From the NCBI GenBank assembly GCA_021018815.1, contig JAITYX010000011.1, positions 6,958,501 to 7,022,500 of the forward strand: a DNA stretch of 64,000 nt, read 5' to 3'. The notes under the pieces are model-generated. The model did no database searches and was not told the DNA's origin. It saw only the letters and a list, made by a program, of their open reading frames with translations. The translations under genes and the position numbers were made by a program. Source of the stretch: Talinum fruticosum. Lineage: Eukaryota; Streptophyta; Magnoliopsida; Caryophyllales; Talinaceae. This document shows, one piece after another, positions 1-11,350 of the stretch (positions are counted from its first letter, which is position 1; every line of letters starts with the position of its first letter).

Positions 1-62
1 AACATAGTAATTGATTGAAATGAACATAGGTTGAAAATCACCAAAATGAAATCAAACACTAT

Positions 63-131
63 TGCCTATGTGGGATTTGAACCCACGTCTTCGTGTAATA
101 ACACAAATGCTTTACCAATTAAGCTAATAGG
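63..131 (-). tRNA. degenerate tRNA-like sequence
   Basis: Read on the minus strand, this stretch has an A-box-like TAGCTTAATTGG with a pairing D stem (GCTT/AAGC) and a B-box-like GGTTCAAATCC within a perfect 5-bp T stem (GTGGG/CCCAC). Only the inner five pairs of the acceptor stem form, and the anticodon loop does not close to 7 nt, so I do not assign an anticodon. A second D-arm-like copy lies just beyond it (about 150-178, minus). It could be a tRNA pseudogene or the head of a tRNA-derived SINE; a functional tRNA is unlikely. Confidence 0.33.
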
Positions 132-139
132 TTTCACAA

Positions 140-1040
140 GTTCACCATTTACATAAATGCTCTACCAATGAATTCAGCCAACTCAATTCGAGTCACTGCA
201 ATGCACTAATTCACTACACTAATACAAGCCAAACACACATACTATTAGAGTGCACAAAACATACCAATAATCCATTTTCCTCTCTCGTGTCTTGTCCAAC
301 CTAAATTAATCTATGCACAGGTTTACAAAATCAACACAAATTTCACTTTCAACATAGCTTTAAGTCACCAATGATAGAATGTGAATTGCGGACCCAAATA
401 CCACATCTCTGTTCACAACACATTGTTCTCGGGCATGATCACAATAGCCATGATGATATCAAATTTCACTTTCAGGAAGATATACGATACACAACACATT
501 GTACTCAAACATAAAGCGATTAACTGGAAACACCAAATCCATAGAAATGATACATCATACTTAGAAAAATAACGACTTCAAGAACCCAGTCACGAATCAA
601 AATTGCTCAACATTAACCCAAATCAAAATCAATTGAAAAATCCAATATTGAATTCCATTCCTCCTTCCCAAATCAAAATCAATTGAAAAATCAAGATATA
701 TAAAAAAAAGGTGGATACCTGTAATTTTGTTCTTTCCAATTCGATTAAGATAGTGACGAGAGTGAGAGAGAGCGGGCTCGGCGGGGCAAGCGGCTGGGCG
801 GATCGATTTTCGTCTCTACTAATTTGATTTTCGTCTCGCAGGCGGCTAGGCGGATCGACAAGGGAGAATGACAAGAGAGATAGGGAAGGGGAGTACACCG
901 AATCGACAAGAGAGAGAGAAAGGGAAAGGGGAGGACGCCGAATCGACGAGAGAGAGAAGGAAATGGGATGAGGCCGGATTAACGAAGGAGAAAAGGTGGA
1001 GGCTAGATCAACGAAATAGAGAGGGAGGAGGCCGAACGAC

Positions 1041-1043
<3 letters not shown>
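140..1043. other. no gene seen
   Basis: AT-rich up to about 720, then a purine-rich, GC-richer stretch (about 750-1040) built of short GAGAGA and CGAATCGAC-like motifs. A direct repeat (ccaaatcaaaatcaattgaaa) occurs near 619 and 668. The short open frames here come from low-complexity sequence. Confidence 0.5.

Positions 1044-1086
<43 letters not shown>
1044..1086. repeat. (GA)n microsatellite
   Basis: An uninterrupted GA dinucleotide run of about 43 bp, embedded in a longer purine-rich tract. Confidence 0.95.
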
Positions 1087-1089
<3 letters not shown>

Positions 1090-1499
1090 GGAGAGGGAGA
1101 ACGACGAGAGAGACAAGTGAGCTCGGGAGGTTGAGAAACCATGAATGAGACTTTAGACTGAAACCCCCTCCAAAAAAATTATTTTTATTTTTTAATTAAT
1201 TAAAAAGCGTTTTTAATTTAAGCCATCAGATTAAATTTGGATGGTCGGGATTAGTTGTGCTCACCTAACAAAAGGTGTTCATCTAAAGAGGGGTGCTCAT
1301 ATGATCCCTCCCCTATATGCATTTCATTTTTCTTTAAGGATCATCTTTTTCATTTTGTTGGATTCACATTTTTATATGCATCCAAAAGAACACACACATC
1401 ATTTTCTTCTCTTAGGATCAGCTGTTCCGTAGGTCTAGCATTTAAACCTCAATGTTCCCAATGTTATTTCCAAGGAAAAGTCTCAAACACCTTTTTTTT

Positions 1500-2822
1500 T
1501 TTTTGCACACAGGATAAGGATGCCTTATGGAACCGGATATCGTTGGAATCTTGGCACCATACGAATGGAAGATTAGGTAGAGAGACGACTTCAACACCGA
1601 GTACATTGAACATAGGTGCACTTAACACCGGTACGTTCCACATCGGTACACTCAATGCCAATATGTAGCCCGTGGATAGTACCAAAACACAACCCTCTTC
1701 CACAAATGGTCGAAGAAACACAGTCAACGCCTTTCCAAGTCTTAATCAATGAGTCCGTCCAGGAAATGGAAGCCAAAATAGAGGCTCAATCAAAAAATTG
1801 AAACTATGTCTAAAACCTTTGACCTCATACTTAAGAGATTGTAGAATAATGTCAATTTTGATGGGGATGGAGGATGAAAAGATGCGTAAGAAAAAGAATA
1901 TGAGGAAGAAGTCACTAAACCTCCACATGATCCGAGAATAAAGCAAATAGAGAAGCTGTTATAGGAGTCCTCTATGTTCAAAAGCCACTACTATGACCTC
2001 GTGGGATTAATCTTCACTTCAATCCCGAAAGGAAAATTTCCTCCTAAGCTCACTATGCCTGGCATTAAGTTCCATGGTTCGGAAAATTCTCGCCACCTTG
2101 TAAGAAATTTTATAGGAGCAATGACCTTTAAGAATGTACCAAAAGACACTTACCATCTCATCTTTCCGTGGACATTTGACAAATACATCATGAAGTGGTA
2201 CAATGTGTTGACCCACGCAAGCTCACAAATCGGACATATCTTTGCAAGGAGTTTTTACATCAATATTCCTACAATACGATTTAACAGTCACTCGTCGGGA
2301 TTTAGAGTTGATCAAACAGGAAAAAAAGGATAACTTTACTGAATTCCTTACTCATTATAGGACAAAGCCTGCCCACATGGTAGATAGACCTTCCGAGAAA
2401 CATCAAGTGAGAATCATCATTAAGAATTTGTGACCCGCCTATGACCAACATATGAACTTCTTGCCTTTCATGAGCTTCATTGTCCTTAAAGATATTGGTA
2501 TGTTGATCGAAGAAGAGTTGTCCACCACTACCCCAAAAGCCATGGCAATTTACGTAAGTAGCTATCAAAACAAAGACAAGAAAAACTCTAATACTGGTAC
2601 TACTAATAGAGTTGCAAATGTCAACTTGTTGAATAGGTATATTAACTACACTCCAACGGATATCTCTTATGCTTAAGTACTAGATTCTCAAACGGAAAGA
2701 TCGAACTCCCATATATCATAGCAGAATCAAAAACCAAATAACAATTCTAAAATTCCGCAAATACCATCGTACAAGAGGGTACAATACTGAACGATGCTAG
2801 ACTTTTAAAAAATAAGCTAGAA
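1500..2822 (+). pseudogene. decayed Ty3-type retrotransposon gag, left part
   Basis: This is a broken plus-strand gag of a Ty3/gypsy-type retrotransposon. The stretch at 1741-1800 reads like the N-terminal helix of plant gag proteins (ESVQEMEAKIEAQ). About 1974-2440 holds the capsid-like core (TRRDLELIKQ, FTEFLTHYRTKPAHM, RPSEKHQVRI at 2290-2430), and 2452-2570 gives the end of the core. Several stops and frameshifts break it. A threonine- and asparagine-rich, GT-periodic peptide lies near 1590-1665. The relic stops where the LTR element begins at 2828 and resumes at 11934, so it predates that insertion. Family identity is moderately sure; it is clearly non-functional. Confidence 0.6.
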
Positions 2823-2827
2823 AGCAT

Positions 2828-3467
2828 TGTAAACACAAATTTCGCGTCTAAAATAAATAAAGACAGAAATTAGGAAACAAATATAATTTGTATTGATTTT
2901 TGGTTAATGGGTACAATCTCCGTATTGAATACGATAAACGTAATCCTCTCGATTCAATCTCCTTGGAACTTGAATGATTCGAGAGTGTTGTACCTTGATC
3001 TCGAACGTTGATGTTGAGGCGGATGATGAACGCTGAATGGTTCTTGATCTAGATGTGCTGAGAGTCTTGAATTTGAATCGTTGACTCGATTTCCGAACGA
3101 TTACGGACTTTGATCCTTGGCGCTTGGTAGGTGGATGTCGTTTGCAATTTGAGCTCTGGATTTTACAGATGCTTGAATGTGTGTAAAAATGAGGAAATGA
3201 CCTCTATTTATAGCTTTTTGGAGTTAGAGCTCGGCTTGGGCTTTGGGCTTGGGCCCATAATTTAGTAATTATTTCTTAAAAGAAATATTTTTTATTTACT
3301 ACATCATCAACGACACGTGGCAACTTCTAATTGGTTGGAATTTGATTTCTTTTGATTTTAATTTTAAAGGCTTTCCAGAGCCAATTTTACACGTGGCAAT
3401 TTGCAATAGGTGGAATTAATTTCCACATGGCAACATATAGTTGGCTAACGAATTTTTGCCTCCTACA
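2828..3467 (-). repeat. LTR (3' LTR in element orientation)
   Basis: A 640-bp direct repeat of the sequence at 6641-6718 plus 11367-11933. On the plus strand it begins TGTAAACACAAATTTCGCG and ends GCCTCCTACA. It retains the uninterrupted site ...TTTTTGGTTAATGGG at about 2898-2912, which is the empty-site version of the CACTA insertion in the other LTR. Confidence 0.92.
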
Positions 3468-3480
3468 AATGCCCCCTTCG
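3468..3480 (-). other. polypurine tract of the LTR element
   Basis: On the minus strand this reads GAAGGGGGCATT directly before the 3' LTR, the expected plus-strand priming site. Together with the primer-site candidate at 6619-6640 it fixes the element's orientation. Confidence 0.7.
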
Positions 3481-3646
3481 AGAGTCGGCTGCGTGCACGA
3501 GCTTTATTGAGTGCTTGAAGCGGTGGAATCTCGAATTTTTAGAAGATAATTAATACAGGTCGATTTTAATCACCTTCTCGATTTATGAATACTGGAATCA
3601 CCTAGGTCGTATGTTTGGATTTATTTAGATATAATTCACGAGATTT

Positions 3647-3647
<1 letters not shown>

Positions 3648-3692
<45 letters not shown>
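3648..3692. repeat. (TA)n microsatellite
   Basis: A TA dinucleotide run within the non-coding 3' part of the gag-only element. Confidence 0.9.
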
Positions 3693-3693
<1 letters not shown>

Positions 3694-3957
3694 CGATCAT
3701 AATCTCATATAGAACTTCTTGAGGTTCCGTAAAACTTGTAACAATTAGAAGAGAAAACCCATGGGATTCACGGGTAAAACAACTCATTAATTGTTTTACT
3801 TGTAAATTGCAATTTTCCTTTTCCACTTGTGATTCCAATCTTGTGAGACATAATGATCGCCTTCTTATTGGAAGTACCTGATCTTCTACTTCACACGAAC
3901 GCAGATCGAAAATTTTTTTATGCCCGTGATAATATTCTAACTTCGTTAGGCCTAGAA

Positions 3958-6085
3958 TCACCTGGTTGACTCGTAAGGACCACGGTGCGTCTTTTTACTC
4001 TCGGCGAGCCATCCGTCTTTACGTCCGAGTGTTGAGACGCGCTTTATGCGGGAAGGGATAGAACTTTGTACTTCGTTTGTATCGCCAAGACGATAGAACA
4101 CCGAGTCTTTCTCGCTGAATCGGCGATGACTTAAACACATCTTTTTCCTTCTTGATTTTGCTGAAAACTAAAGGTCCTGATCGCCTGCTTCCTTTTACTC
4201 TATAGAATACCGAGGGTTTGGGATTTTGGCCTCCCCTATTCTCGTGAACACGGAAGGGCGCCTTTCGAGGTAGATGACCGCAACCTATCAAACACCGAGG
4301 ACCTTGCGGTAGGTTGGACATTTTCATCATCATTGTCCTCCACCTCTTCTTCATCTTCGGGTTCTAAACACGAAGACATGTTCACCGTGACTTTCTCAAA
4401 GAAATTTGTCGGGAAGAACTCCTCTAAGGTGATTGGAACAAGTGGCTCTTGTTCAAATAAGTTAACGAGGTTGGATTTCCCGTTTTTGCTTACCTTTGAC
4501 CTTTTCTTGTTCTTCATATGCTTAGGATTCTTCCTTCGCTTTGCCTTTTTCTGCGATGGACGAGATAGTGATTGAACATGACTTTGTCTCCTTGGCCTTC
4601 GACGAGTTACTAGGGTCCATCCTTCTTGATCTTCATCCGGAATATCTACAGTAGGATTGACTTCCATATGCAATGCTTGTACCGTTAATGACAAGATCAC
4701 TGGTTCCGGATTTCCAAATTGAAGTATAAGCAACTCTATTTTGGGAGACCGAATTGGAGGGTTTTCTAGTTGGATGGAGGTATAATTGGTCTCGGCTATG
4801 TCATCCACATCTAATATGATCTTTCCATTTTCGGCCAACCGCATAATGCGTTCCTTGAGTGTGATACACTTCTCAAGAGGGTGACTAATAACCCTATGGT
4901 ATCGACAATATTTTGGATCGAAGTCTTTTCCGCTTCTTCGGCCGTTTTGGTTCAGGAAGTTCAATCACCTTATTTTCTAATAAGTCATCTAACATTCTTG
5001 ACAAGTCCGAATCTGGGAATGGGTACTTCTTCTCCTGAAGCTCTTTTAGTGTGGGACGCTTCTTCGCGTCATCCTTAGAGTATATGATATTCTTTTGCTT
5101 TGACTTAGGCTTTCCAAAAATTTGCACCGGCTCTCCAGTGGAAATATACATTGACTCTGTTTTTGAAGACTTAGTACTATTCTTGTACTCGCCCCGATCT
5201 TTCTTTGATTCATATGAGGAGGAAGACTTATTACGACGGCCTCGTTATTGTCATTTCAATGTCATGAGCCTTAGTAGACAATTCTCGAAAAGTTCTTGGC
5301 TTGCTCACCGCAGAATGTAAAGCAAGTCCCATTCCATACCATGAGTGCACATTTCCACAGCAGATGCTTCGGACAATCTATCCTTGCATTCGAGGCTGAG
5401 GGCTCTCCAGCGATTGATGTACTCGAGAACTGGTTCCTCTTTTCACTGCCTTGCATTAGTCGGCTCCGTCATGCTAACAACGCGTTGGGTGCTATAGAAC
5501 CTCGTTAAGGAATTCTTGTTCCATCTGCTCCCGGTTGTTGATGGATTCTGGCTTTAAGTCCGTGTACCAGTCAAAAGCAATTCCTTTAAGAGTTCTAACG
5601 AACTGCTTTACCAACCTATCTCCTTCAGTGCCAGCATTGCTGCACGTTTCGATGAAGTGCGCAATGTGTTGCTTAGGATTGCCTTTACCATCGAACTGTT
5701 GGAATTTCGGTGGTCAATATCCATGAGGCATTCTTAGGGCATCAATCCTCTTAGTATAGGGCTTCGTGTACAGGTGAGACTTACGAGACCCTTCTCCTAG
5801 CCGATTCTTGATCGCCTTTGCAATTAAGTTCTGGATTTGTTCAACGGACATTGAAGTCGAGTGGAGTCTCTTTCGGTTCATTGTCGATTCTTCATCGTGG
5901 TTGGATTCCTTATCGGATCCCTTGTTGTCCGAGCCTTTCTTAGAAGCTTCGGATGACTTCTTCTCCAACTTCTTTGTCAGGCTAGCAATTTGCTCGCTTT
6001 GAAGCTTGATTTGTGCATCCTTTTCTGCGCTTTCTCTAGCAAGTCTTGCTAGTGTTTCCTTCATCTCATTCAGCTTGTTCTTCAA
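3958..6085 (-). pseudogene. gag-like protein of the LTR element, frameshifted
   Basis: The best-preserved reading frames are 6085-5714 (coiled-coil-like, Lys/Glu-rich N-terminus), 5151-4894 and 4964-4236. Between about 5713 and 5240 the minus strand still shows the Retrotrans_gag core in shifting frames (FDGKGNPKQHIAHF, VKQFVR, LSLECKDRL). Downstream is a C/H motif (YCRYHRVISHPLEKC) in place of a classic zinc knuckle, then a basic linker (LVTRRRPRRQ), an acidic stretch (about 4390-4300) and repeated SVFxRL units (about 4290-4090). This layout is typical of plant gag polyproteins whose pol has been lost. At least four frame changes break it, so it cannot be translated as written. Confidence 0.72.
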
Positions 6086-6618
6086 TATTCATAGCTCCTG
6101 TCACCATTACCGGCATAACAACAGAGTGTCGGAGGATTCGGCTTCGAATGAGAGAACAACGAGTCTTTGGGAGATGGAGGTGTAGAATCCCCACCGGCAT
6201 AGCCGTCGGTTTCTTCACCGGAAAGCATGAAGATAGGGTTGGTGTGAGCTTGGAGTTCGTCCATCCCACGAGGAATCGTCCGCTTCAAGTTGAAAATAGG
6301 AACAACTCTCTCTTTCAAATTGATATGCGACCCAGTTCAATTAACTCTCTTGGGCAGGTTGGAGTCAAGGCTTCGAATTGAACGTAGTCTGTAATGGTGC
6401 AGCTACACTTGGTTCTTTTGTAGCAACAGTGGCAGCAGCTCTTGCCATACTTCGGTTATCATTCTGCTAGATGTATCGCCGACGTTGGTGGATCCTCGAG
6501 AAGTGAATCCAATAGTTTTGTTTTTTAAAGATTCAGCGACAACGTTCTTGGGAACCATGTATTCTTCAAAGGTGAAAAGTGTTGATTTGTTTGGAGAAAG
6601 AGATGAGAGGCGGAGAAG

Positions 6619-6640
6619 TCCTACCGGGCGTGCCAAAATT
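6619..6640 (-). other. primer-binding-site candidate
   Basis: Immediately inside the 5' LTR, on the minus strand, the sequence reads aatttTGGCACGCCCGGTAG. A TGG start two to five bases inside the LTR is the expected position for tRNA priming. I cannot assign the tRNA species without a search. Confidence 0.5.
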
Positions 6641-6718
6641 TGTAAACACAAATTTCGCGTCTAAAATAAATAAAGACAGGAAATTAGGAAACAAATATAA
6701 TTTGTATTGATTTTTGGT
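6641..6718 (-). repeat. LTR (5' LTR), part left of the CACTA insertion
   Basis: The first 78 bp match 2828-2904 and end in ...TTTTTGGT, where GGT is the CACTA target duplication. The rest of this LTR continues at 11364. Confidence 0.92.
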
Positions 6719-6734
6719 CACTACCAAAATCATC

Positions 6735-7115
6735 AAATTTCCCATCTGTAATTTTCCATCGAAAAATCACAAGTGGGAAATTTTTCACTGTTTTTCCACT
6801 ACTTGATTTTTTTCACTCGATTTCCCACCGTCATATTTTCGATGAAAAATTTCCCACTAAATTTCCACCGATTTTCCACCGCCAAATATTTTCACAATAT
6901 TAATTTTTATAAAAAATTGATTTCCTACTAATTTTTCACTAATTTTCCACTAACATTTATTTATTTAAATTTCCCCCTTTTTTTATTTTAATGGCAGCTC
7001 TTTCACCCCCAAAATGGTTCACTAGTAAATTCAATTTTTCAATTCCCACCAAATAAAAATTTTGGTGAAAGTGTGTTAAAAAAAAATTTAAACCAAATTA
7101 TAGTGGTAGGTGGGA
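6735..7115. repeat. left subterminal repeats of the CACTA element
   Basis: Short degenerate units such as GTGGGAAATTT, TTTTCCACT and TTTCCCACT occur repeatedly in both orientations. By analogy with En/Spm these are the likely transposase (TNPA-type) binding sites. Confidence 0.75.
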
Positions 7116-7190
7116 AATAACTAAGCCAAAGGACTCTCTCTCTCCTCTCACACCCTCTCTCACGTACGCTCGGCCTTCGCACCCCCTAAG

Positions 7191-7488
7191 CTCGAACCCT
7201 AACTCACGGCTGGATCCAAGCCGCTGACCTCTCCGAGAACCGCATCGCCGCCGTCTCCGGAACCGCATCGCCGCCGTCACTCCAGGTGGCCGACGACCGA
7301 TGGCTCTCCGAAGACTCGGAGACTTAAGCTAGCGGAATTGAGGCTCGAACCCTAACTCACGGCTGGATCCAAGTTGCTGACCTCTCCGCAACCCCGTCGC
7401 TGTCTCCAGGAACCGCATCGCCGCCCTCACTCCAGGTGGCCGACGACCGATGGCTCTCTGAAGACTCGGAGACTTAAGCTAGCGGAAT
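7191..7488. repeat. 153-bp GC-rich tandem duplication
   Basis: The unit begins CTCGAACCCTAACTCACGG at 7191 and again at 7344 and ends with GACTTAAGCTAGCGGAATT. The copies differ by a small internal indel and several substitutions. The surrounding GC-rich stretch (7140-7680) is compositionally unlike the AT-rich subterminal DNA and looks like captured 5' leader or coding DNA of unknown origin. Confidence 0.8.
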
Positions 7489-8151
7489 TTACAAGTGTTT
7501 CGATTACGGGTTTTGGGTTCCACAGTCTCGGCAACCCGACCACCGTCTCCGGGAAGTCTTCGCCGCCTTCACTCCGGTGGCCGACGATCGACAGTCTGTC
7601 CGGGTGTCTCCGAGGAAGACTCGGAGTCCGACGCTCGCTCCACCCCGACAGGGACAGTGCTTGGTGGTCGTTCTTCCTCCGATTCCGAGTTCAATTTCAT
7701 CACATTTCCTACATTCTTTCACCTCTTTTTGTTTCATTTGAGTTCCTCTATTGTTGTCAAATAATTCTTCATTGTAGTTGTTTTTTCATTTAGTTTAATT
7801 TACAAGATGTTTTTGAGGCTCGGTCTAAGAGTCTCCGACGGACATTCGTCTCCAAGTATGAGACCCTGCCATTTCCAAATTGTGTGCGACCTGTTCAAGT
7901 ATCTACATGCAAACATGGGTATTTTTACGATAAAAAGCATAATTTGATATAAATATAAACAGAGAACTTGAATGCCTGGTCAAAATGACACAAACCAAGT
8001 GTATTTTCCACTCGGTGAATTGTATGGGGAGTATCAAGCCTAAATGAGCCCCTTTCCTTCCTTTCAGGGTGAGCTAGTGCTAGTTAGATTAGACATTAGT
8101 AGTAGTAAATTTATACACGAAAAGAGATGTATGTTGTGAAGATAGATCCAT

Positions 8152-9027
8152 TTACCCACGCATCGGATCAATGTCGATGTGGGAGTTCCTCATGTCCACT
8201 CCTTGTGGGCTAGCCCATCCGCCCATTGAGGTGCTCGGAGACAAATTTTGGCTCTGCCTACCACTTGGTGTAGGCGCCATGGTGCTTGTCAGCTGAAAAA
8301 AGCTCGAATCCGCACCACCTTCCGTCCCTTTTCCAATTCTCTGCTTTGTCTTTGAAGTTGCCCACATAAAACTCCCAACTATGACCTAAAACACCAGCGA
8401 AGCTTACTTGTTAAGGGGGAAAAGGACTACTACATTGAAGAACTGATTGTTTGCTTATGTATCTCAAGAGATAAGAAATAGATTGTTCGCCTACGCATCT
8501 AAAGAGATAAGCAATAGATTAGAACTAGCAAAGACTCAAAAATTTTCTTCTATTAAGCGAGTAGACTATGGAGTCTTATTATCGTGCATCAATACAATGT
8601 TACAACTTAAGTTAATAATAGATTACAAATGAGGATTTCTTTTCACTGGAATGTGACATATCGGAATTCATGTCATTTAGATTTTAAAACTATAATGTAA
8701 AAAAATATAAAATTTAAAGTTATTCTAAAAGGAATTCTTTTAGCATGCTAGCTCATATTGATCGGAATTTGACCGACGCAATTGCTATTGGTGGAGAGGT
8801 TATGGAACTCATAACAGGGCTTAAAAGATAACTATTTTAATATTCATATTAAATAGAACGATTGCCAAACGAAGGATCGGGATCATAAACTCACCTGAAC
8901 CGGACTGGCTGCGATTAGCATTCCGCCAACTCCCCATCAATGACATGACCATCGGGACTGGCAAGTGAAATGCTCATACCACCACTACGGTTGCGAAAGC
9001 TGTCATTACCAACGAGCAAGAAAGAGC
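8152..9027 (-). pseudogene. captured AT-hook (AHL) gene fragment, last two exons
   Basis: Two minus-strand exons of an AT-hook motif nuclear-localized (AHL) gene are recognisable. The first, 9027-8895, encodes part of the PPC/DUF296 domain (SGSFLLV, RSGGMSISLASPDGHV) and ends at a good donor (CAG|GTGAG). A missing G near 8930 shifts its frame. The second, 8385-8152, starts after TTTTAG with VIVGSFMW, the end of the PPC domain, and runs through a low-complexity tail to the ending DMRNSHIDIDPMRG and a stop, as in AHL proteins. The 509-bp intron is retained, so genomic DNA, not a cDNA, was captured. The AT hooks and the start of the PPC domain are absent. AHL proteins bind AT-rich DNA in the nucleus; this copy is a truncated relic. 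Confidence 0.8.
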
Positions 9028-9266
9028 CTGACATGCATAATATATCGAATCGTCCCTACACCACCCAATTTTTAGATATTTAGCAATAGCAAACAAAAAA
9101 TGACCTCACAGACCTAAGCAATATGAGAAAATCGATACGAGAACACCACAATCAACTATATGCATTGTTTGCTTAATTTCCACTAGAAGCAATCTGATTA
9201 TGCCATGAAATTCGGGAATGCTAACTTTTGCTTCTTTCCCATGGCATTTCACTTGGTTTTTAGTTG

Positions 9267-9400
9267 TCATGTAATAGCTCATATACAAGCATTTACATGT
9301 TAATGATCAGACATATCCATGTTAGCATACTGGGACCAATAATTTCATTTATATATGCTTTTTTGGGGGGTCATGTAATAGCTCATATACATGCATTTAC
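9267..9400. repeat. short direct repeat
   Basis: A sequence beginning TCATGTAATAGCTCATATAC and ending GCATTTAC occurs at 9267 and again at 9371 with one mismatch, 104 bp apart. It may mark a junction between captured segments, since the AHL fragment lies to the left and the OPT exon to the right. Confidence 0.7.
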
Positions 9401-9467
9401 TTTTTGTGGATTTTTTTTTATTTGGTAGTCCGAACTTGGTGTAACTAATGTGATTTTGGAAATGTAG

Positions 9468-9565
9468 GTGTTGGGATTTGGATGGGCTATCATATACCGA
9501 TGTTATATTGTGGAGCCAGCAGAAATGTGGTGGCCGGGTAATCTTGTGCAAGTTTCCTGATTTAG
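9468..9565 (+). pseudogene. captured OPT/YSL-type transporter exon
   Basis: A 98-bp exon with a good acceptor (AATGTAG|GTG) and donor (TTTAG|GTAATT) encodes [20 protein letters not shown] followed by PGNLVQVS. This is the conserved EPAEMWWP(S/G)NLVQVSLFR block of the oligopeptide transporter (OPT) family, membrane carriers of peptides and metal chelates. A TGA replaces the expected Leu codon two codons before the donor, so the exon is dead. I could not recognise neighbouring OPT exons. It lies on the strand opposite to the AHL fragment, so the two were captured separately or rearranged. Confidence 0.75.
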
Positions 9566-9761
9566 GTAATTGCAGCTCAAAATGTATGCCTCATAAATAT
9601 ATAAAGATTATGATACAATTTACAGTTACACTCTTTATTGCTATAGTTTATAATTTCTTATTTCTCTTAAATAAATCTTGTCAAAAGGGGAATCAAAACT
9701 AAAATTATGAATGGCTAAGATAAACCGAGGGCTTCTCATAGACAACCTAATGAGATCATGG

Positions 9762-9787
9762 TTTCCCCTCCCCCTCCCCCTCCCCCA
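9762..9787. repeat. C-rich pentanucleotide/hexanucleotide run
   Basis: A short CCCCCT-type microsatellite inside the CACTA cargo. Confidence 0.8.
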
Positions 9788-9839
9788 CCTTCTTTATGCC
9801 AAGAACCATTTAGATTGTTTTAAATTGTAATGTATGATT

Positions 9840-9903
9840 GATTGGACTCCGGCGTGTGGCCGTTGAGTTGTAAACTCCGAGCGTGTGGCTCGTCGAGTTA
9901 TAT
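9840..9903. repeat. segment related to the 37-bp array at 54.4 kb
   Basis: Contains CTCCGAGCGTGTGGCTCGTC followed by GAGTT, the inverse complement of the repeat unit at 54371-54475, plus a diverged half copy (GGCGTGTGGCCGTTGAGTT) just before it. Confidence 0.7.
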
Positions 9904-10215
9904 TATGATTTTTATACAGGATTTGAAGGCTTTAAGTTTATGGAATAGTCCATATTACAAATGAAACTCTACCGAAATTTTTAGAAAATTTTTAAACTCC
10001 TTTAGGAAACTACCTTTATCACCTTAAGTTAGAATTTGAAAGCCAAACCAGCACTTGAAAGAGCCTTGGGATAAAAGGGTCAATATTTGGCTGTGTATGT
10101 TTTCTGAGTTTTATATTTTCATCTTATATTAAAAGGTTCAATGAACAATCTTGTACATGTTTTTTAAGTTAACATGTAGTTGATTCTTTTGCATTCTATG
10201 TTGTTATGCAAATCA

Positions 10216-10638
10216 TTGCAGGGTTTGACATACCGTAAAGTTGGGTCATCAATCAAGCACGGGTAATTTGCATCTTGTTTACTTATGTTCTCAACTTTTT
10301 CATTGTTAACTTATTAATTTTCTGGTTTTTCCATCTTGTTTTCCTTTTAGTAATATAGGTACTTATGACCTAGTAATTGTATAAATGTTATGATTATTCA
10401 TAGTTGTTTTCTTGGGAAAATATTAACAGATTATTTATTTAATTGTATCGCACAGGATATGGAAATTCCCGAACATCATAAATGGATGACTAATAGACTA
10501 ATTTTGGGTCGTAAATGGTACTCTCTTATGAAGACCATCCATCCTAGCATTCCGGAACCTAGGGTGGTGCTCGAGTCATCAAATGATAGTGATAATGATG
10601 GTGAAGGTGATCATTTAAATGATGATGATGTTAGTTAG
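10216..10638 (+). CDS. unrecognised short coding candidate inside the CACTA element
   Basis: Two acceptor-like sites (CATTGCAG at 10215 and CGCACAG at 10455) precede open stretches. The second encodes about 60 residues beginning DMEIPEHHKWMTNRL and ending in an Asp/Glu/Asn-rich tail before a stop at 10636-10638. I recognise neither stretch. It could be the end of a degenerate transposon protein or another captured fragment. Only the open frame and the splice-like sites support it. Confidence 0.22.
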
Positions 10639-10959
10639 GTTGTCACTATCTAACTTTTGGTTATATTTCACAACTTTTGGTTTTAACATTAGTGAAGTAT
10701 ATGCATGGTTGTATATTTTGGTAAAAGTGTTTGTAGTTAAACCTATGGATGTATATGCATGGATGTTAAACATTATTGATTGCTTGGCAATATAGTTTGT
10801 TTGTTTTCGGTTATTTTTGTTGTATATGTAGATATGTACTACTATTATGGAGCAATCCATCGAATTGTTAACGTTGGACAGGTTGTATACAAATTTTTGG
10901 TGCTACTATCAAGCAGGTTGTGTGGTTAAATTATGCAAAGTTTTCCACTTGTTTTAACA

Positions 10960-11350
10960 CTCGAATCTACGGTGGATATTTTCCCATCTGTATATAACAC
11001 GGTGGAAAAATTTTCATTGAAACTCTTCGATGGAAAATTTTCCACTGAAAATCTTCGATGGGAAATTTCCCACTCGTATTCAATGCAAGTGGGAACTTTT
11101 CCACTGTAATAAGTTCAGTGGGAAATTGTCCACCATATTTTATCCAGTGAAAAAAATTTCGTGGGAAAGGAAACGAGTGGATAAATAGTGGAAAAATTTC
11201 CCACTTGAAAATGAAAACAGTGGGAAATTGCAATTACCCCTCTTACTTTTACTCACCTGTCGGTCTCGAGTGGGAAAACAGTGGGAAATATCATTTTCCC
11301 ACTTGAAAATTTCATTTTTCCCACTGAATTTACGAGTGGAAAATTTGATG
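10960..11350. repeat. right subterminal repeats of the CACTA element
   Basis: Dense copies of GTGGGAAATTTTCCACT-like units in both orientations, matching the left subterminal region. Confidence 0.8.

Noticed and set aside
868..1089. Arg/Glu-rich open frame
   Set aside because: It runs into the GA microsatellite and is low complexity throughout.
7374..7793. Possible GC-rich gene in the CACTA element
   Set aside because: The open frames span the 153-bp duplication and match no family I recognise; recorded only as captured or duplicated DNA.
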